From NCBI GenBank assembly GCA_035048495.1, contig CM068543.1, forward strand, positions 23,611,751 to 23,675,750: a DNA stretch of 64,000 nucleotides, read 5' to 3'. The position numbers were made by a program, and so were the translations under genes. The notes under the pieces are model-generated. The model made no database searches and had not been told where the DNA came from. It worked only from the letters and a program-made list of their open reading frames with translations. This stretch comes from Euptelea pleiosperma. Lineage: Eukaryota > Streptophyta > Magnoliopsida > Ranunculales > Eupteleaceae. This document shows positions 20,671 through 31,856 of the stretch, piece by piece (within the stretch, counting starts at the first letter, position 1; every line of letters begins with the position of its first letter).

Positions 20671-22019
20671 CGTCAACTCAAATAACATATGGGAGAAGGT
20701 TTTCTCAACATAAACTTCATTTGAGCAAAGCCAAAAAAACAAATTTCTTTGGTACAATGTATTTCATTAATAAACAAATAAATCTTATAAATCTATATTG
20801 GATCTATCATTGTTGGATCGGACCAAGGTCGATAATGAGCTAATCCAATAGCTTATTGGATCGCGATTCTTAGACCCAGCACAAATTCATTGGGAGCAAA
20901 TACCTCTATCCATATCCGATGTCATCAGATTGGATTGGATCACCAGTTCCACCCAATCCATTAGCATCCCTAGCATGAATCATCATTAAACATCAAACCC
21001 AACCCTAAATAAAATTCATATCAAATAATTATACAATTAGAAGCAAGATTGGAGCAATCATCCAACTGATGAGTTGCATAATTCCCTGGTTCGCAGGTCC
21101 ACCAGTTCAACTAACTGGCAAACCAGGTGAACTGTTCGGGCTTTTCCAATTGTTTAGGAAAAAATAAAGAAGTTCAAGTATTCAAGTTGATGATCATCTA
21201 GACTATTTTTTGAGACTGCACTGGATAACCGATGTTGATGACTAATATAACTCAAAACGGATCATCTGAGTTCATCAAGATAACACAAATGATTGGTTTC
21301 TACTTTTTGCTAAAGATTGTCTGAGATTAAAATATAAAAAAGCAAAAGAATCAGATCAATGCTCAACAATAATGAGAATAAGAAAGAAACCCTAATCCAT
21401 TAATCAAAACAACATAACTAATGGAGAAGAATAGATGCATGAAGAACCCTAGAACAAATAGCAATCAAAACCAACAAAACTAATCAAACATAGCTCCAAA
21501 TATAACGAAATCTCACTTAAAATAACGGTGTCAAATATTTGAAAGTAGAAAAGTAGTATAATTACAGTAAAATTTGATTAGGGTTTGAATTCTTACCGCT
21601 TTGTCGTTTAGGTTTTGACTTGCTGCTTGTGCTCTTCTTGAGATCATAACAAATCAAAAGAACATGAGACAAGGTCGGATTATTAGCGTTATTAATTATT
21701 TATAAGCGTTGGATTATTTGGGTACAAAGATCCAATGGTTTGAAATCATCAATCCGGCTGATTTTTTGTATGTACGTCCAAACTTGCCCCATAACTAGCC
21801 TGCAATGATTTGAGCAAACATAACATTGGTTACAACGGTCCATTATCGGTTTGCAATTTGTAAGTGTATTTTTGCAACACACCAAGAAAATTGAAAAAAA
21901 AATTAGCAATACCCCCTAACAGGGAGGTTTGAATCCGTTATAACAGCCATTATTTTCATTATAACGACCGTTTTTTAAACCATTCTCCTGACTACTTTTT
22001 AACATTCTCTTGTATTATC
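20671..22019. other. intergenic DNA with repeat fragments
   Basis: No gene is recognised. A half copy of the fold-back family lies at about 21705-21800 (GGTACAAAGATCCAATGG, TTTGAAATCATCAATCCGGC). A GTTATAACG-type repeat fragment lies at 21905-21990. The rest is AT-rich. Confidence 0.5.
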
Positions 22020-22605
22020 AAGGCTGTGATAGCATGGAAGCTTCTGTGGGGCTATTGCCACGGATGAGAATCTTAAAAAAAGAGGTGTTAATTTGGCCTC
22101 AAGGTGATGCCTATGTATGACCGAAGATGAATCCATCCATCATATTTTTCTTGAGTGCTCGTTTGGAAAAAGGGTGTGGGGGTTCATTACTGATCTGTTT
22201 TATGTCAGTGGAGATGTCAACAACTGGAATAGCTAGCTTATTTAAGCTCTGCCGGGGCATGTCTTCAACTATTAGAGACATGTGGGATGTGGCTGAGGTG
22301 TCTAGTTTGGTGACCATTTGGAAGACCCATAACCGAGCTATTATTGATGGTAAGGATCCTGATGTTGGCATGATTAAGAATGGTGTGCTTGAGGATGTTC
22401 GACAAGCTGGAGGCCTCTCTAAATGAGGCATGCACTCTAGTCTGGATACGTTGGCATTTTTCAATAGATTTGGGATGAATCCAATTCTCTGTAAAGCCCC
22501 CCAGATTAAGGAATGCAAATGGTTTCCTCCTCCTAGGGGAGTTATTACAATTTGTCCAATTGTTCTTCTTTGTTTTCAATAAATTCTTAACTTAACAAAA
22601 AAATT
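22020..22605 (+). pseudogene. LINE 3' relic (zf-RVT region to tail)
   Basis: The plus strand, across stops and frame changes, reads as the zinc-finger end of LINE ORF2. It shows LKKRGVNLASR, then CLCMTEDESIHHIFLECSFG and KRVWGFITDLF, in the same order as the complete LINE at 8538-14122. It ends in AATAAATTCTTAACTTAAC followed by an A-run at about 22598, so this is a 5'-truncated insertion. The sequence differs clearly from the complete LINE, so it is an older or separate lineage. Confidence 0.8.
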
Positions 22606-23218
22606 GTATTATCAATAACCAATATTCAAATTTATGTATTTTAAAAAGAGTTCCCAGCCTAGTCATTCAATACAATATATCCATGTACTAATATCTTTGA
22701 GTCCACATCTGGCACCCAACCATATAATTAGACTTGTTTCTATCTAGGAACCTAATCCAACACACCACATCATCTGACATACTTGATTTCATATATCAAC
22801 TCATAATTCTAAATTCGTCTTCATTTCTTTGAAAATTAAACAAACAATTAAGCGTAAAAATTTGCTTCTGAAATTGTAAAATAATTAAAATATTAAGTCT
22901 AACATGAAATCTCCATAAATGCAACCATCAAACCTTATAAGGGTAATTTAGCAAAACCTATGTCAAGATATAAATCTAAGGTTGCATTTGATTAGATAGG
23001 GTCAAAACAGGTCGGCATGACCAATAATGATCAAAATCAGATAATAAAATTTATGTCAAATGGAAGCTCTCAATTTCCCTCTTTGACATACTAAAATTTC
23101 ACTTAAAAATTCGTACAAAATTTTTCTTAGATAATATCTTTCCTCTTCTCATACTATTTTAATTTTTTTTTCCTTCTTTCTACTTCTGTCGATTAAACAG
23201 GTGACTTCGTAAATAACA

Positions 23219-23260
<42 letters not shown>

Positions 23261-24690
23261 AATTATATTTTTATGTTATTTATTAATTACGTGAGTTACC
23301 CACAAGTGTCCATTGTCTAAACTATTTTTAATGAGTTACACATAAAACTTAATACCATATAACACAATACAACTTATATCATTTTTTCTTTATTAAAATT
23401 AGAAGATAACAATAATATAATTTTCAAACATTCTTCTCAAAAATAAAAAATTATAATATTTTATGATTTTTTACTATTTTTAAAATATAATAACATTTAT
23501 AAATTAATAATTAAATCATTAACAAAATAAAAAAACTTATTGCTTACCTAGAAAATGTTAAAACCAAAATCTTTGAATCTCATGTTACGTGTATTTCAAG
23601 ATAAAATATATCTCAAAGCAACTCCACCGCTCGAATATTAATAAAATATCCTCAAAAAAAAAAAAAATTTCCAAGAGACCTCCCAAACTTTTTTAAGATT
23701 CCCAAAGTTTTTTGAAAATGTTTTAATAAAAAAGGGGTTTTGTAATTATATCTTACCTGAGGGCTATATAGCAAATACCCAAAATTTATGTATTTAGTTA
23801 AGGATATTGGGGGTATTTATAAGAGTTCAAAATAAATTCTCTTTCGCATTCCCAACAAATCTGAAACTAAAATTTGAATTTTTTTTTCAGAAATTTTGTT
23901 ACTACGTTTTGAAAGCAATTTAATAAGTTGCTTTGATTTGGGTCTAGTTTGCGTTGTGGGGCCCACACCTCACTAATGGTCCATCAGATCTAACCAGACT
24001 ATTTTGGTTGATGAACCCGTGGTATTATTATTCGCAAGGTTCATTCGTTGAACAGAACACAAGAAAATCTACGCATTGTTTAATTTTATGAAACTGAACC
24101 CAAATTTTTAAAAAATACTATAGAACTCCACTGAGAGTTCTTACAGGTATTGCATATCCCTATCTTAAGGTAATTCGACATACCTAAGCTTATAGAAAAA
24201 TCCATTTAGTCAAAATTCCTACACACTTCCCAACACATCTCCATTTTGGTTTGGGTTTGCATAAATTTCTTTTCAAAAATTCTGATAAGGCTGCCGTAAC
24301 TTCTTGAAAGTCTTAGAGTGCTCGAGATTTTTAACTGGGTCTTGACAGTTCCAATTCCTAAGAAACCTGTACCGGTGGCTGGCTGCCAAAGGTTAGTGAC
24401 ATCACATTTTTCCGTTGCTTGTGCACCGTACAAAAACATCAAATAATGGTCAGGACCATAGTTGGTATCATAAATAATTCGAATATTACGTGATATTTTT
24501 GGGAGGATGAATGAATAACACAATCGAACTTTTGGGGAAAAAAATTCAATAAGATTCACAAATTTTACGAGGAGCCGTATTATTCTTGATTTATTCCAAA
24601 CTATTGAAACATAAATAAATTTAAATGTAAAAAATAAAAAATAATTCTTTTAAAAAGTTTATGAAGATTAATCTATTTAAAAAAAATGGT
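22606..24690. other. AT-rich intergenic DNA with an (ATT)n microsatellite
   Basis: No gene is recognised in about 2 kb. A pure TTA/ATT run of about 13 repeats lies at 23220-23259. The 117-codon minus-strand frame at 24206-24559 has no recognisable domain and I do not call it. Confidence 0.5.
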
Positions 24691-24692
24691 GT

Positions 24693-24806
24693 GCCCTTTC
24701 AAAGGGCTCACACTCAGTCCTCCGCACGTGCCCTTTGAAAGGGCACAGAAGGATTTTTTTGCCCTTTCAAAGGGTGCACGCATGGAATTCGTGCCCTTTG
24801 AAAGGG
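24693..24806. repeat. cluster of four GCCCTTTSAAAGGG palindromes
   Basis: Perfect or nearly perfect palindromic cores lie at 24693-24707 (centre TTTCAAA), 24728-24746 (centre TTTGAAA), 24761-24774 (TTTCAAA) and 24793-24806 (TTTGAAA). The centre alternates C,G,C,G. The second is extended to GTGCCC...GGGCAC. No such motif recurs elsewhere that I could see. Confidence 0.85.
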
Positions 24807-24859
24807 TCAACGATATTTTTATATAAATTCTAAAAAATCAAGTGCACCGTTATCTACGG

Positions 24860-25180
24860 TTAAAAATAAACCGTGAAAAATACTCTAATCCAATAGATAG
24901 AAATTACTAATCCAGATGAATTTAGGTATGTAGGTCTACCTAGGGATGGGGAAAACATCCATATGATCAATGGTCTCTAAGAGACACATGGCTCATAATA
25001 TGGTCCATCATCAATGTTTTGTCATTGGACAAAATTGTACCTCAAGTTGCATACTAACAAAAAATCAGCATGATTAGTGATTTCAAACCTTTAGATCCTT
25101 GTACCCAAAATAATGCTCAATAATGCCCAAATTCCCTCAATTAAAATAAACCCATGAAAATAACTCAAATCCAATGCTTA
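24860..25180. repeat. fold-back repeat arms (subfamily 1), rearranged
   Basis: It carries loop-side phrases (GGTTAAAAATAAACC, AATCCAATAGATAGAAATTA), then the outward arm (GTAGGTCTACCTAGGGATGG, CATCCATATGATCAATGGTC, TCTAAGAGACACATGGCTCA). A second arm follows in the other direction (AAAAAATCAGCATGATTAGT, TTTCAAACCTTTAGATCCTT). The arms point outward from each other, so it is two broken copies. Confidence 0.65.
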
Positions 25181-25395
25181 AAAATCTAATGAGCTAGTGG
25201 TAGAGATGATGAACAACAACTACATTTCCATGGCTGTCTCAGACTTCAATGCCAATCACGAACATTACAAAACAAGATTTAATTTGAGTCATTTTTATGA
25301 GTTGTTTGGCCCAACCTAGATGGACATACATACAAAAAGTTAGCTTGATAAGTGATTTCTAGGCATTGAACAAACTTAAATTTTAGTATGGCACT

Positions 25396-25830
25396 ATGAG
25401 TGACTTGATAGTGCCCGATTGTTTGTAAGAAGCACAAATAGTCATTGACCATTCTCTGTTGATCTGCATTTCTATTTGGTTTTTTTGGGTGTGTACGGAT
25501 TCCCAATTCCAATTGTAGATCATTGGCCACTTCAGCTCATCTGGATTATCTTACAAAGGATATCAACCAGATAATCAAAATGGGTTGAAGTGGCCAATGA
25601 TCTACAATTGGAATTGGGAATCCGTACACACCCAAAAAAAACCAATTAGAAATGGAGATCAACAGAGATTACTAAAATAGTCAATGACTATTTGTGCTTC
25701 TTACAAACAAACAGGCACTATCAAGTTAGTTTGTAAGATAATCCAAATGGGTTGAAGTGGCCAATGATCTACAATTGGAACTGGGACTCCGTACACACCA
25801 AGAAAAACCAATTAGAACTACAAATTAGTA
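25396..25830. repeat. long inverted repeat (hairpin) plus a third arm
   Basis: The left arm at about 25396-25545 is the near-perfect reverse complement of the right arm at about 25567-25725, around a spacer of about 20 bp. Shared phrases are GGCACTATCAAG at the outer end, GAAGCACAAATAGTCATTGA, GGGTGTGTACGGATTCCCAA, and ATTGTAGATCATTGGCCACT at the inner end. A third, shorter copy of the inner part follows in the right-arm orientation at about 25733-25830. A transcript across it would fold into a hairpin of about 140 bp. There is no coding capacity. Confidence 0.88.
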
Positions 25831-26410
25831 GAGATTTATTATAAGTTCACCAATAATTTGCGTAATACACATGATTTTTTTGGAACTATAGAAACATAAA
25901 TAAATTTTAAAAAAAAATGGATTTTAATTATTTTATTCTATTCTTTGCCAAAATTTTAGTTCACTCCAAATATAACCTTTCCTTGAAAACTAGAATACCA
26001 AACAAGCTAACATCAATACCAAAATGATCCTTTCCTTCCCTTGCCAACCATAATTTCTTATCCCTATTAATCTAATTTAGATCTAAACCCTAATTTCAAC
26101 AATGTGAGAACCATCCCTATATGTACTGAATCAGTAAATCCCCATTCTCAACCCTAAATTCAAATTAACCATTTATCACTTTCTTGCCTCCCAAACATTC
26201 CAAAACCCTTGTTTCTTATCCCTTTCCTCACTCAAAATCAAAAGCCCTCTGTATATCTTGCAATCCCCACAAACCCTAAACTCAACTTGTCAACTTCCCT
26301 TTCAATCCAATCTTCCCCCAAAACCCAATCTAAATATAGTCAACCGCCACTTTCAATTTTCTACCAAATCCCAACGAATTCATTCCACGTCAACCACCTC
26401 GACAAATAAA
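25831..26410. other. 5' flank of the intact GH81 gene
   Basis: AT-rich DNA, becoming C-rich from about 26150 with many AACCC and CCCTAA phrases, as in a plant 5' UTR. An in-frame ATG lies upstream at 26258, but the 51 codons it would add are low in complexity and lack a family match. I therefore place the start at 26411. No TATA box stands out. Confidence 0.4.
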
Positions 26411-28594
26411 ATGTTGAAGAAACTCGAAAGAAGAATCAGACAAATAATAAAAAAACGTCGGAGACACTCTCCCCCTCCTCCTCAACCTCCTCCTGTTCCT
26501 CTTCCTCCTCCTCTTGAACCAGCCACCCCAGTCATGTCTCCACCGCCTCGTAAATCATCCAACGTTCCTTTCCTATTTCCTGAGACCCAATCAACGGTTC
26601 TCCCTGACCCATCACGTTTCTTCTCCCCACACCTCCTCTCCTCACCTCTCCCGACCAACTCGTTCTTCCAAAACTTTGTACTGAAAAATGGTGACCAACC
26701 TGAATACATACACCCCTATCTCATCAAATCATCTCTCTCCTCCCTCTCTCTCTGCTACCCATCTCGCTTCTCCACCTCTGCCTTCATCTACCAAACTTTC
26801 ACCCCTGATATCACCATCTCAGCCACCCAAAGCACCACTAACGATCATATCATCTCCTCTTTCAGTGATCTTAGTGTCACCTTAGACCTCCCTCCTTACC
26901 TGCGTTTCTTTCTGGTTAGGGGAAGCCCTTTTCTAACCTGCGCCGTCACCCGCACCACCCCTCTTTCTATATCAACCGTTCATGCCATTCTCTCCTCCTC
27001 ATCCAACAATTCCCTCACAAAGCACACCATTCGACTCAACAACAATCAGACATGGCTTTGCTATTCGTCTTCTCCAATCAATCTGACCCACAGCCCATCT
27101 CTCCTCACTTTTAGTGGATTCTCCGGCGTAATTAGGTTTGCAATATTGCCGGATTCTGACCCACGTTATGAAACAATTCTCGATCGCTTCAGCACTTGCT
27201 ACCCGGTTTCCGGTGTTGCGAATTTCACTAAGCCCTTTTGTTTGGAGTACAAATGGGAGAAGAAAGGGTGGGGAGATCTACTCTTACTTGCTCACCCTCT
27301 CCATCTCCGGCTTTTATCCGTCGATGATGGATGCATCACTGTTTTGGAGGAATTCAAGTACAAGAGCATGGATGGTGAGCTTGTTGGGATTGTAGGAGAC
27401 TCGTGGGTCTTGAATACTGACCCGGTTTCAGTGACTTGGCATTCGGTTAGCGGCGTCAAAGAAGAATCCTTCCCGGAAATTGTTTCCGCTCTTTGCAAAG
27501 ATGTTGGGGATCTGAAATCGACGCCAATAACTACTACTTCATCATACTTCTATGGGAAGTTAATTGCGAGAGCGGCCAGATTGGCTTTGATTGCAGAAGA
27601 GGTGTGTTTCCCTGAAGTGATTCCGGCGGTCCGGAAGTTTTTACGGGACACAATTGAGCCCTGGTTAGATGGGAATTTCAATGGGAATGGGTTCTTGTAC
27701 GATCCCAAATGGGGAGGAATTGTCAGTCGACAAGGTTCGTTGGATTCCGGGGCAGATTTTGGGTTTGGGATCTATAACGATCACCATTACCATCTGGGTT
27801 ACTTTCTTTATGCCATTGCAGTGCTTGCAAAGATCGACCTGGCGTGGGGGAGGAAATATAGGCGTCAAGCTTATTCATTGATGGCAGATTTCATGAACCT
27901 GGTTAGGCAATCAAATTCGAATTATCCACGTCTGAGGAATTTTGATGTGTGGAAATTGCACTCATGGGCTGGAGGGCTGACTGAATTTGCAGATGGGAGG
28001 AATCAGGAGAGCACAAGCGAGGCAGTGAATGCATACTATTCGGCTGCTCTGATGGGTTTAAGCTATGGAGACACCCATCTTGTAGCCATTGGATCCACAC
28101 TGGCGGCAATGGAGATTCAATCGGCACAGACATGGTGGCATGTTAAAGAGGGGGAGGGAATGTACGAGGTTGAATTTAGTAGGGAAAACAGGGTGGTGGG
28201 AGTCTTATGGGCTAACAAGAGGGACAGTGGGCTCTGGTTTGCTCCGCCCGAATGGAAGGAATGCAGGCTGGGAATTCAGGTGCTCCCATTGTTGCCGATC
28301 ACCGAGGTTTTGCTTTCTGATGTTGAGTTTGTGAGAGAGTTGGTGAAATGGACATATCCGGCTTTGAGGAGGGAGGGGGTTGGAGAAGGGTGGAAGGGGT
28401 TTGTGTATGCAACAGAAGGAGTGTATGATAAGGAGGGTGCTTTGGAGAAGATCAGAGGCTTAAATGGGTACGATGATGGGAACTCGCTATCAAATTTGCT
28501 TTGGTGGATTCACAGTAGAGGTGATGGGGAAGAGGAAGAGGAGGGATGTGCGAGAGGAGGGAGATACTGTTGGTTTCGCCACTATTCTCACTGA
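26411..28594 (+). CDS. GH81 endo-1,3(4)-beta-glucanase, intact copy
   Basis: Single-exon gene of 727 residues from the ATG at 26411. This start gives MLKKLERRIRQ, which resembles what I recall of plant GH81 N-termini. The enzyme cleaves internal 1,3-beta-glucosidic bonds in callose-type or fungal glucans. The N-terminus is basic (residues 1-22), then Pro-rich (23-45), and shows no clear signal peptide. The beta-sandwich part runs to about residue 290. The catalytic (alpha/alpha)6 part follows, with LDSGADFGFGIYNDHHYHLG and the family acid Asp at 457. HSWAGGLTEFADGRNQESTS then leads to the two Glu at 533 and 537 (E-x3-E) known as base and partner in this family. The tail ends CWFRHYSH. No stop or shift is seen. 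Two further copies lie in the window. Confidence 0.95.
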   Translation: MLKKLERRIRQIIKKRRRHSPPPPQPPPVPLPPPLEPATPVMSPPPRKSSNVPFLFPETQSTVLPDPSRFFSPHLLSSPLPTNSFFQNFVLKNGDQPEYIHPYLIKSSLSSLSLCYPSRFSTSAFIYQTFTPDITISATQSTTNDHIISSFSDLSVTLDLPPYLRFFLVRGSPFLTCAVTRTTPLSISTVHAILSSSSNNSLTKHTIRLNNNQTWLCYSSSPINLTHSPSLLTFSGFSGVIRFAILPDSDPRYETILDRFSTCYPVSGVANFTKPFCLEYKWEKKGWGDLLLLAHPLHLRLLSVDDGCITVLEEFKYKSMDGELVGIVGDSWVLNTDPVSVTWHSVSGVKEESFPEIVSALCKDVGDLKSTPITTTSSYFYGKLIARAARLALIAEEVCFPEVIPAVRKFLRDTIEPWLDGNFNGNGFLYDPKWGGIVSRQGSLDSGADFGFGIYNDHHYHLGYFLYAIAVLAKIDLAWGRKYRRQAYSLMADFMNLVRQSNSNYPRLRNFDVWKLHSWAGGLTEFADGRNQESTSEAVNAYYSAALMGLSYGDTHLVAIGSTLAAMEIQSAQTWWHVKEGEGMYEVEFSRENRVVGVLWANKRDSGLWFAPPEWKECRLGIQVLPLLPITEVLLSDVEFVRELVKWTYPALRREGVGEGWKGFVYATEGVYDKEGALEKIRGLNGYDDGNSLSNLLWWIHSRGDGEEEEEGCARGGRYCWFRHYSH

Positions 28595-30412
28595 TAGTAG
28601 GGTGTTTTCTGTTTATAGCTTTTGTTTCCTTTATGTTGGGGGAAGATTTGAATAAGCTGTGAAGTGATGGTACTTTGCATCATTTAGTTATATATATACC
28701 AAGGAGAACAGATAGGTTTCCAAAGGATGCGTTGAAGAAATTTGGATGTAAATTTGAATGTGTTTTTTGATAAGTAAAACTGAATATGAAGAACTAAATG
28801 TCTTTGATTGTACTGGTTTCCACATTCGTTCTAGACATGGTCATATGGTGGCAGCTTATGAGGAAATTATTTCTGGAGCAGCCACAGGAAATTCTGTCGA
28901 AGGGGCTGATCGAAATTCTGTGTGCTCTTAGAGCTGTGAGTAGGCAGCTTTCTTGATTGCTACTCCCATTATTAATGACAGGTTCTTGATTATTCACTTG
29001 CTCATCATCTTCTTACTGAACTAAATAAATACAAATGTAATCTTGAAAGAAATTTTTTTTAGTGTGGTGTTTGTGGGGCAGATTGACCTGCCTATTATCT
29101 TCTCTTGTGATTTTGACGTTGATTTTCCCACACTTCATGTTGGAAGAACAGACAATTAAAGAAAATTCTTTTTATCGAATTGTTGCTATGAACCATAATG
29201 GATCTCCTATTCTGTAACTTAAGCTTGTTTTCATGGAAATGTACATTATTCATTTTTTGGGGTTTGGTACTCACCAATACAAACCAAATTGGATATTATC
29301 TCTAACTCTGTCTCCATCCATCTCTATCTCCTGTCCCAATCTATCTGTTGGTATAGTGCTGTGTGCTGTTGAAGTCCCCTCACCAACATTGGGATTCATC
29401 TTTCTGATGGAAGGAACTAAATTTTATGCTTCAAATGGAGGGAAGCCCAAAAACCATTGTTTTATTTGTGACCAACTTGCCGAAAGTGATAATGATCGCG
29501 CAAGAACTCAGCACCACCTCTTTATCAACATTACCTGGGTCTTCCATTTGACTATCAATATGAGAAATCTTGCTGGAATTAATGAAAATTAGAGTCTGCG
29601 AATCTCGGTCTTTGTGCATAGGATTGATGTGAAATAGATTTCACCCATTTGCAGAATCCTATAGTTAAAAGTTTTAGAGAAAAACAATTGTTAGAGATAG
29701 GCACATCAGAGGAGAGAGTTGTCACACCTTTTCTTTGGGGGGCTAATCTCTTACTCATTTTCCATTCCTCTGAGCTCTGAAACTTCAGGTCTGGGTAGCA
29801 ATTCCATCGTTTAAATCAGAAATTTGATATTTCTTATTTTAAATTAATGTCTGGATTATTTTAGCCATTTCTTGTTCACAAACCTGGATTTTTTTTTTGG
29901 TTCATCTGGTAAAGAACGAAGTCAGATCCGTCGATTCGATTCCATCTATCGTGTTATAATACAGGTGTACAGACGTGTTCACGTATCAGGCTTCGTAAAG
30001 GTGCCGTGTCAGATGCCTCATATCTGTATCAAACACCAACACACGTGTGGGTGCCATTGTAACATGGGAAAGGACAATTGAGGACTCAATCGATAAACCT
30101 CTGATCCGGCGCTCACCCAGTAGCTTTCCCTCGCTCTCTGATGTTTGTCTTTGTCTCCATGTGTTTGTGTGTGTTTGAGATCTAATCTTTGATCAATAGT
30201 TTTTTTTTTCTTTCGAAGTTCTCTGCTCATCTCAATTAATATACATTTAGGAATTCCCCTGAAGGTCAGGTATTACTACTACTCATCTAATGTACTTTTC
30301 TTTTCTTAAATAACTTTGCTTTCTTCTGACAATTGTTGTAATTCATACATGTTCTCTATCAGTTTTCTGCACTAAAGAACACTAAAAATGCCATTTTAGA
30401 ATTTTTCCTTTT
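28595..30412. other. 3' flank of GH81 and intergenic DNA
   Basis: No confident gene. Between 29940 and 30060 lies a diverged relative of the repeat at 60713-61086 (ACGTGTTCACGTATC, GTGCCGTGTCAGATGCC, CACACGTGTGGGTGCC). A pyrimidine-rich stretch at 30120-30230 followed by GAAG|GTCAGG could be a leader exon with a donor site, but no open frame supports it. Confidence 0.4.
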
Positions 30413-30690
30413 AGGCTCTGTATGGTTGCCCTGAATAAGTTTTCTAGAATTGACTTTTGCATATAAATGCCATTAAACTATTTCTGTATCAAAAGTTCAT
30501 GACATACAAATCCTTTTTCTGTAAAACATTTAGTTGATCACAATACAGAGCCTGCAAAAAACTTTTTCTGTCTCAACAATTCATGATATACAAATCTTTT
30601 TTCTGTAAAACTTTTAGTTGATCACCATACAGAGCCTTATATGCAAAAATCATTTCTAGAAAACTTATTCAGGGCAACCATACAGAACCT
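30413..30690. mobile_element. MITE with TIR AGGCTCTGTATGGTTG
   Basis: The left end AGGCTCTGTATGGTTGCCC, continuing TGAATAAGTTTTCTAGAA, is mirrored at the right end (TTCTAGAAAACTTATTCAGG, GCAACCATACAGAACCT). The arms are about 52 bp. Inside and just outside, a 60-70 bp unit ending GTTGATCACCATACAGAG recurs three times (about 30490-30550, 30565-30635 and 30700-30780). The GGCTCTG-type terminus suggests a hAT relative, but no 8-bp duplication could be fixed. Confidence 0.75.
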
Positions 30691-31456
30691 AAATGTCATA
30701 AAACGTTTTCTGTATCAACACTTTCTCACATAGAAATCCCTTTTCTGTAAAGCTTTTTGTTGATCACCATACAGAGAATACTCGAATCCAAGAATATTTG
30801 CCTGCACAATGTCAGTTGCCCTTAGATCATCATAATCAGAGAGAGATGCTCTGTGGACAATGTACTCTATTTTAAGGCATGATGGGACAGATTGGATGAA
30901 CTTACAACCCATCACCGTTTGATCATGGATTGGACGATGATAGTATCTACATGGCATGTATGTTCTTATCATGGAAAACCATTTATTTTAGCCCTAATTA
31001 ATGGTTCCTTCACAAGTTAATTTCATTTTAGGTTTTCGAATATGATATAGTTTCCATCTCTAGTTTAGAACATTAAATCTTAATGATGTTCAACTGCAAT
31101 GTAATTGGTGGTTCGCACTGTTCTTCTTGAATACCCCTGTATGCTCACAAAACACTGTTAGCATGATCACATTAATCACAATTTTATTTGGCATCCATTA
31201 TTTTCATTGTTGCAGATTTTGGTCAATTATTTGTGCCAATTATTACGTTGTTATACTAAGGGCCAATTTGGATTGCCATCTCTGTGGGAGAAAGAGGTGT
31301 TCTTTGCATGAAATAGCTTTCAAAAATAACTTTTTCTGGTGCAAAAAATGGCGATCTAACAGGCCGTAAAACACTAAAATCATGTGATTTGAAATGTCAG
31401 TACAGAATATCTCGTTTAACTTGGTTTTTCAAAAAAAAAAAATCTGCTGTTTTACA

Positions 31457-31856
31457 GTCTGCCTTGTGATGTTTCAATAAAATGCAACTGTCATGTAGTT
31501 GGAGACATGCTTTACAATTAACTGACTTTCAAAGAATTTTAATTCACGAATTTGGACATGGACATGTGCTTGTATTTAAGAATGTCTCCAACTACATGAC
31601 AGTTGCATTTTATTGAAACATCACAAGGCAGACACCTTGCTTTTTCAGGGTAAGAAGGGGTAGAGAAAATGCCTCGAGCCAATGTCCGAGTACCAGGCGC
31701 TACGGCACTGAAGTAACCCATGCCATACTCCCAGGAAAAGCTCGAACGACTCTCCAACTGTCATGTAGTTGGAGACATGCTTTACAATTAACTGACTTTC
31801 AAAGAATTTTAATTCGCGAATTTGGACATGGACATGTGCTTGTATTTAAGAATGTC
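31457..31856. other. complex repair junction: inverted and direct duplications around plastid DNA
   Basis: The block 31457-31506 is repeated as its exact reverse complement at 31584-31633. Plastid DNA follows (about 31635-31750). Then 102 bp (31755-31856) repeat 31485-31586 with a single visible mismatch (CACGAA against CGCGAA). Removing 31587-31856 restores a simple sequence, so about 270 bp appear to be an insertion made of three templates. The copy and its source share GTC at the first junction, which looks like microhomology. Confidence 0.9.
31635..31750 (+). other. nuclear insert of plastid 23S rRNA gene fragment (NUPT)
   Basis: About 116 bp match the chloroplast 23S rRNA gene as I know it: TTTTTCAGGGTAAGAAGGGG, TAGAGAAAATGCCTCGAGCC, TACCAGGCGCTACGGC, TGAAGTAACCCATGCCATAC and CCAGGAAAAGCTCGAACGAC. 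It is GC-rich in an AT-rich setting. It is far too short to work as rRNA. Near-identity to plastid DNA suggests a recent transfer. Confidence 0.9.

Noticed and set aside
24206..24559. Minus-strand frame of 117 codons
   Set aside because: AT-rich, no domain, no splice or promoter context.
26258..26410. Upstream in-frame start giving a 778-residue GH81 protein
   Set aside because: The extra 51 residues are low in complexity with no family match. The Met at 26411 begins a leader (MLKKLERRIRQ) like that of plant GH81 as I recall it.
31635..31750. A functional rRNA or non-coding RNA gene
   Set aside because: Only about 116 bp of the roughly 2.8-kb plastid 23S gene are present, and they lie inside a repair structure.
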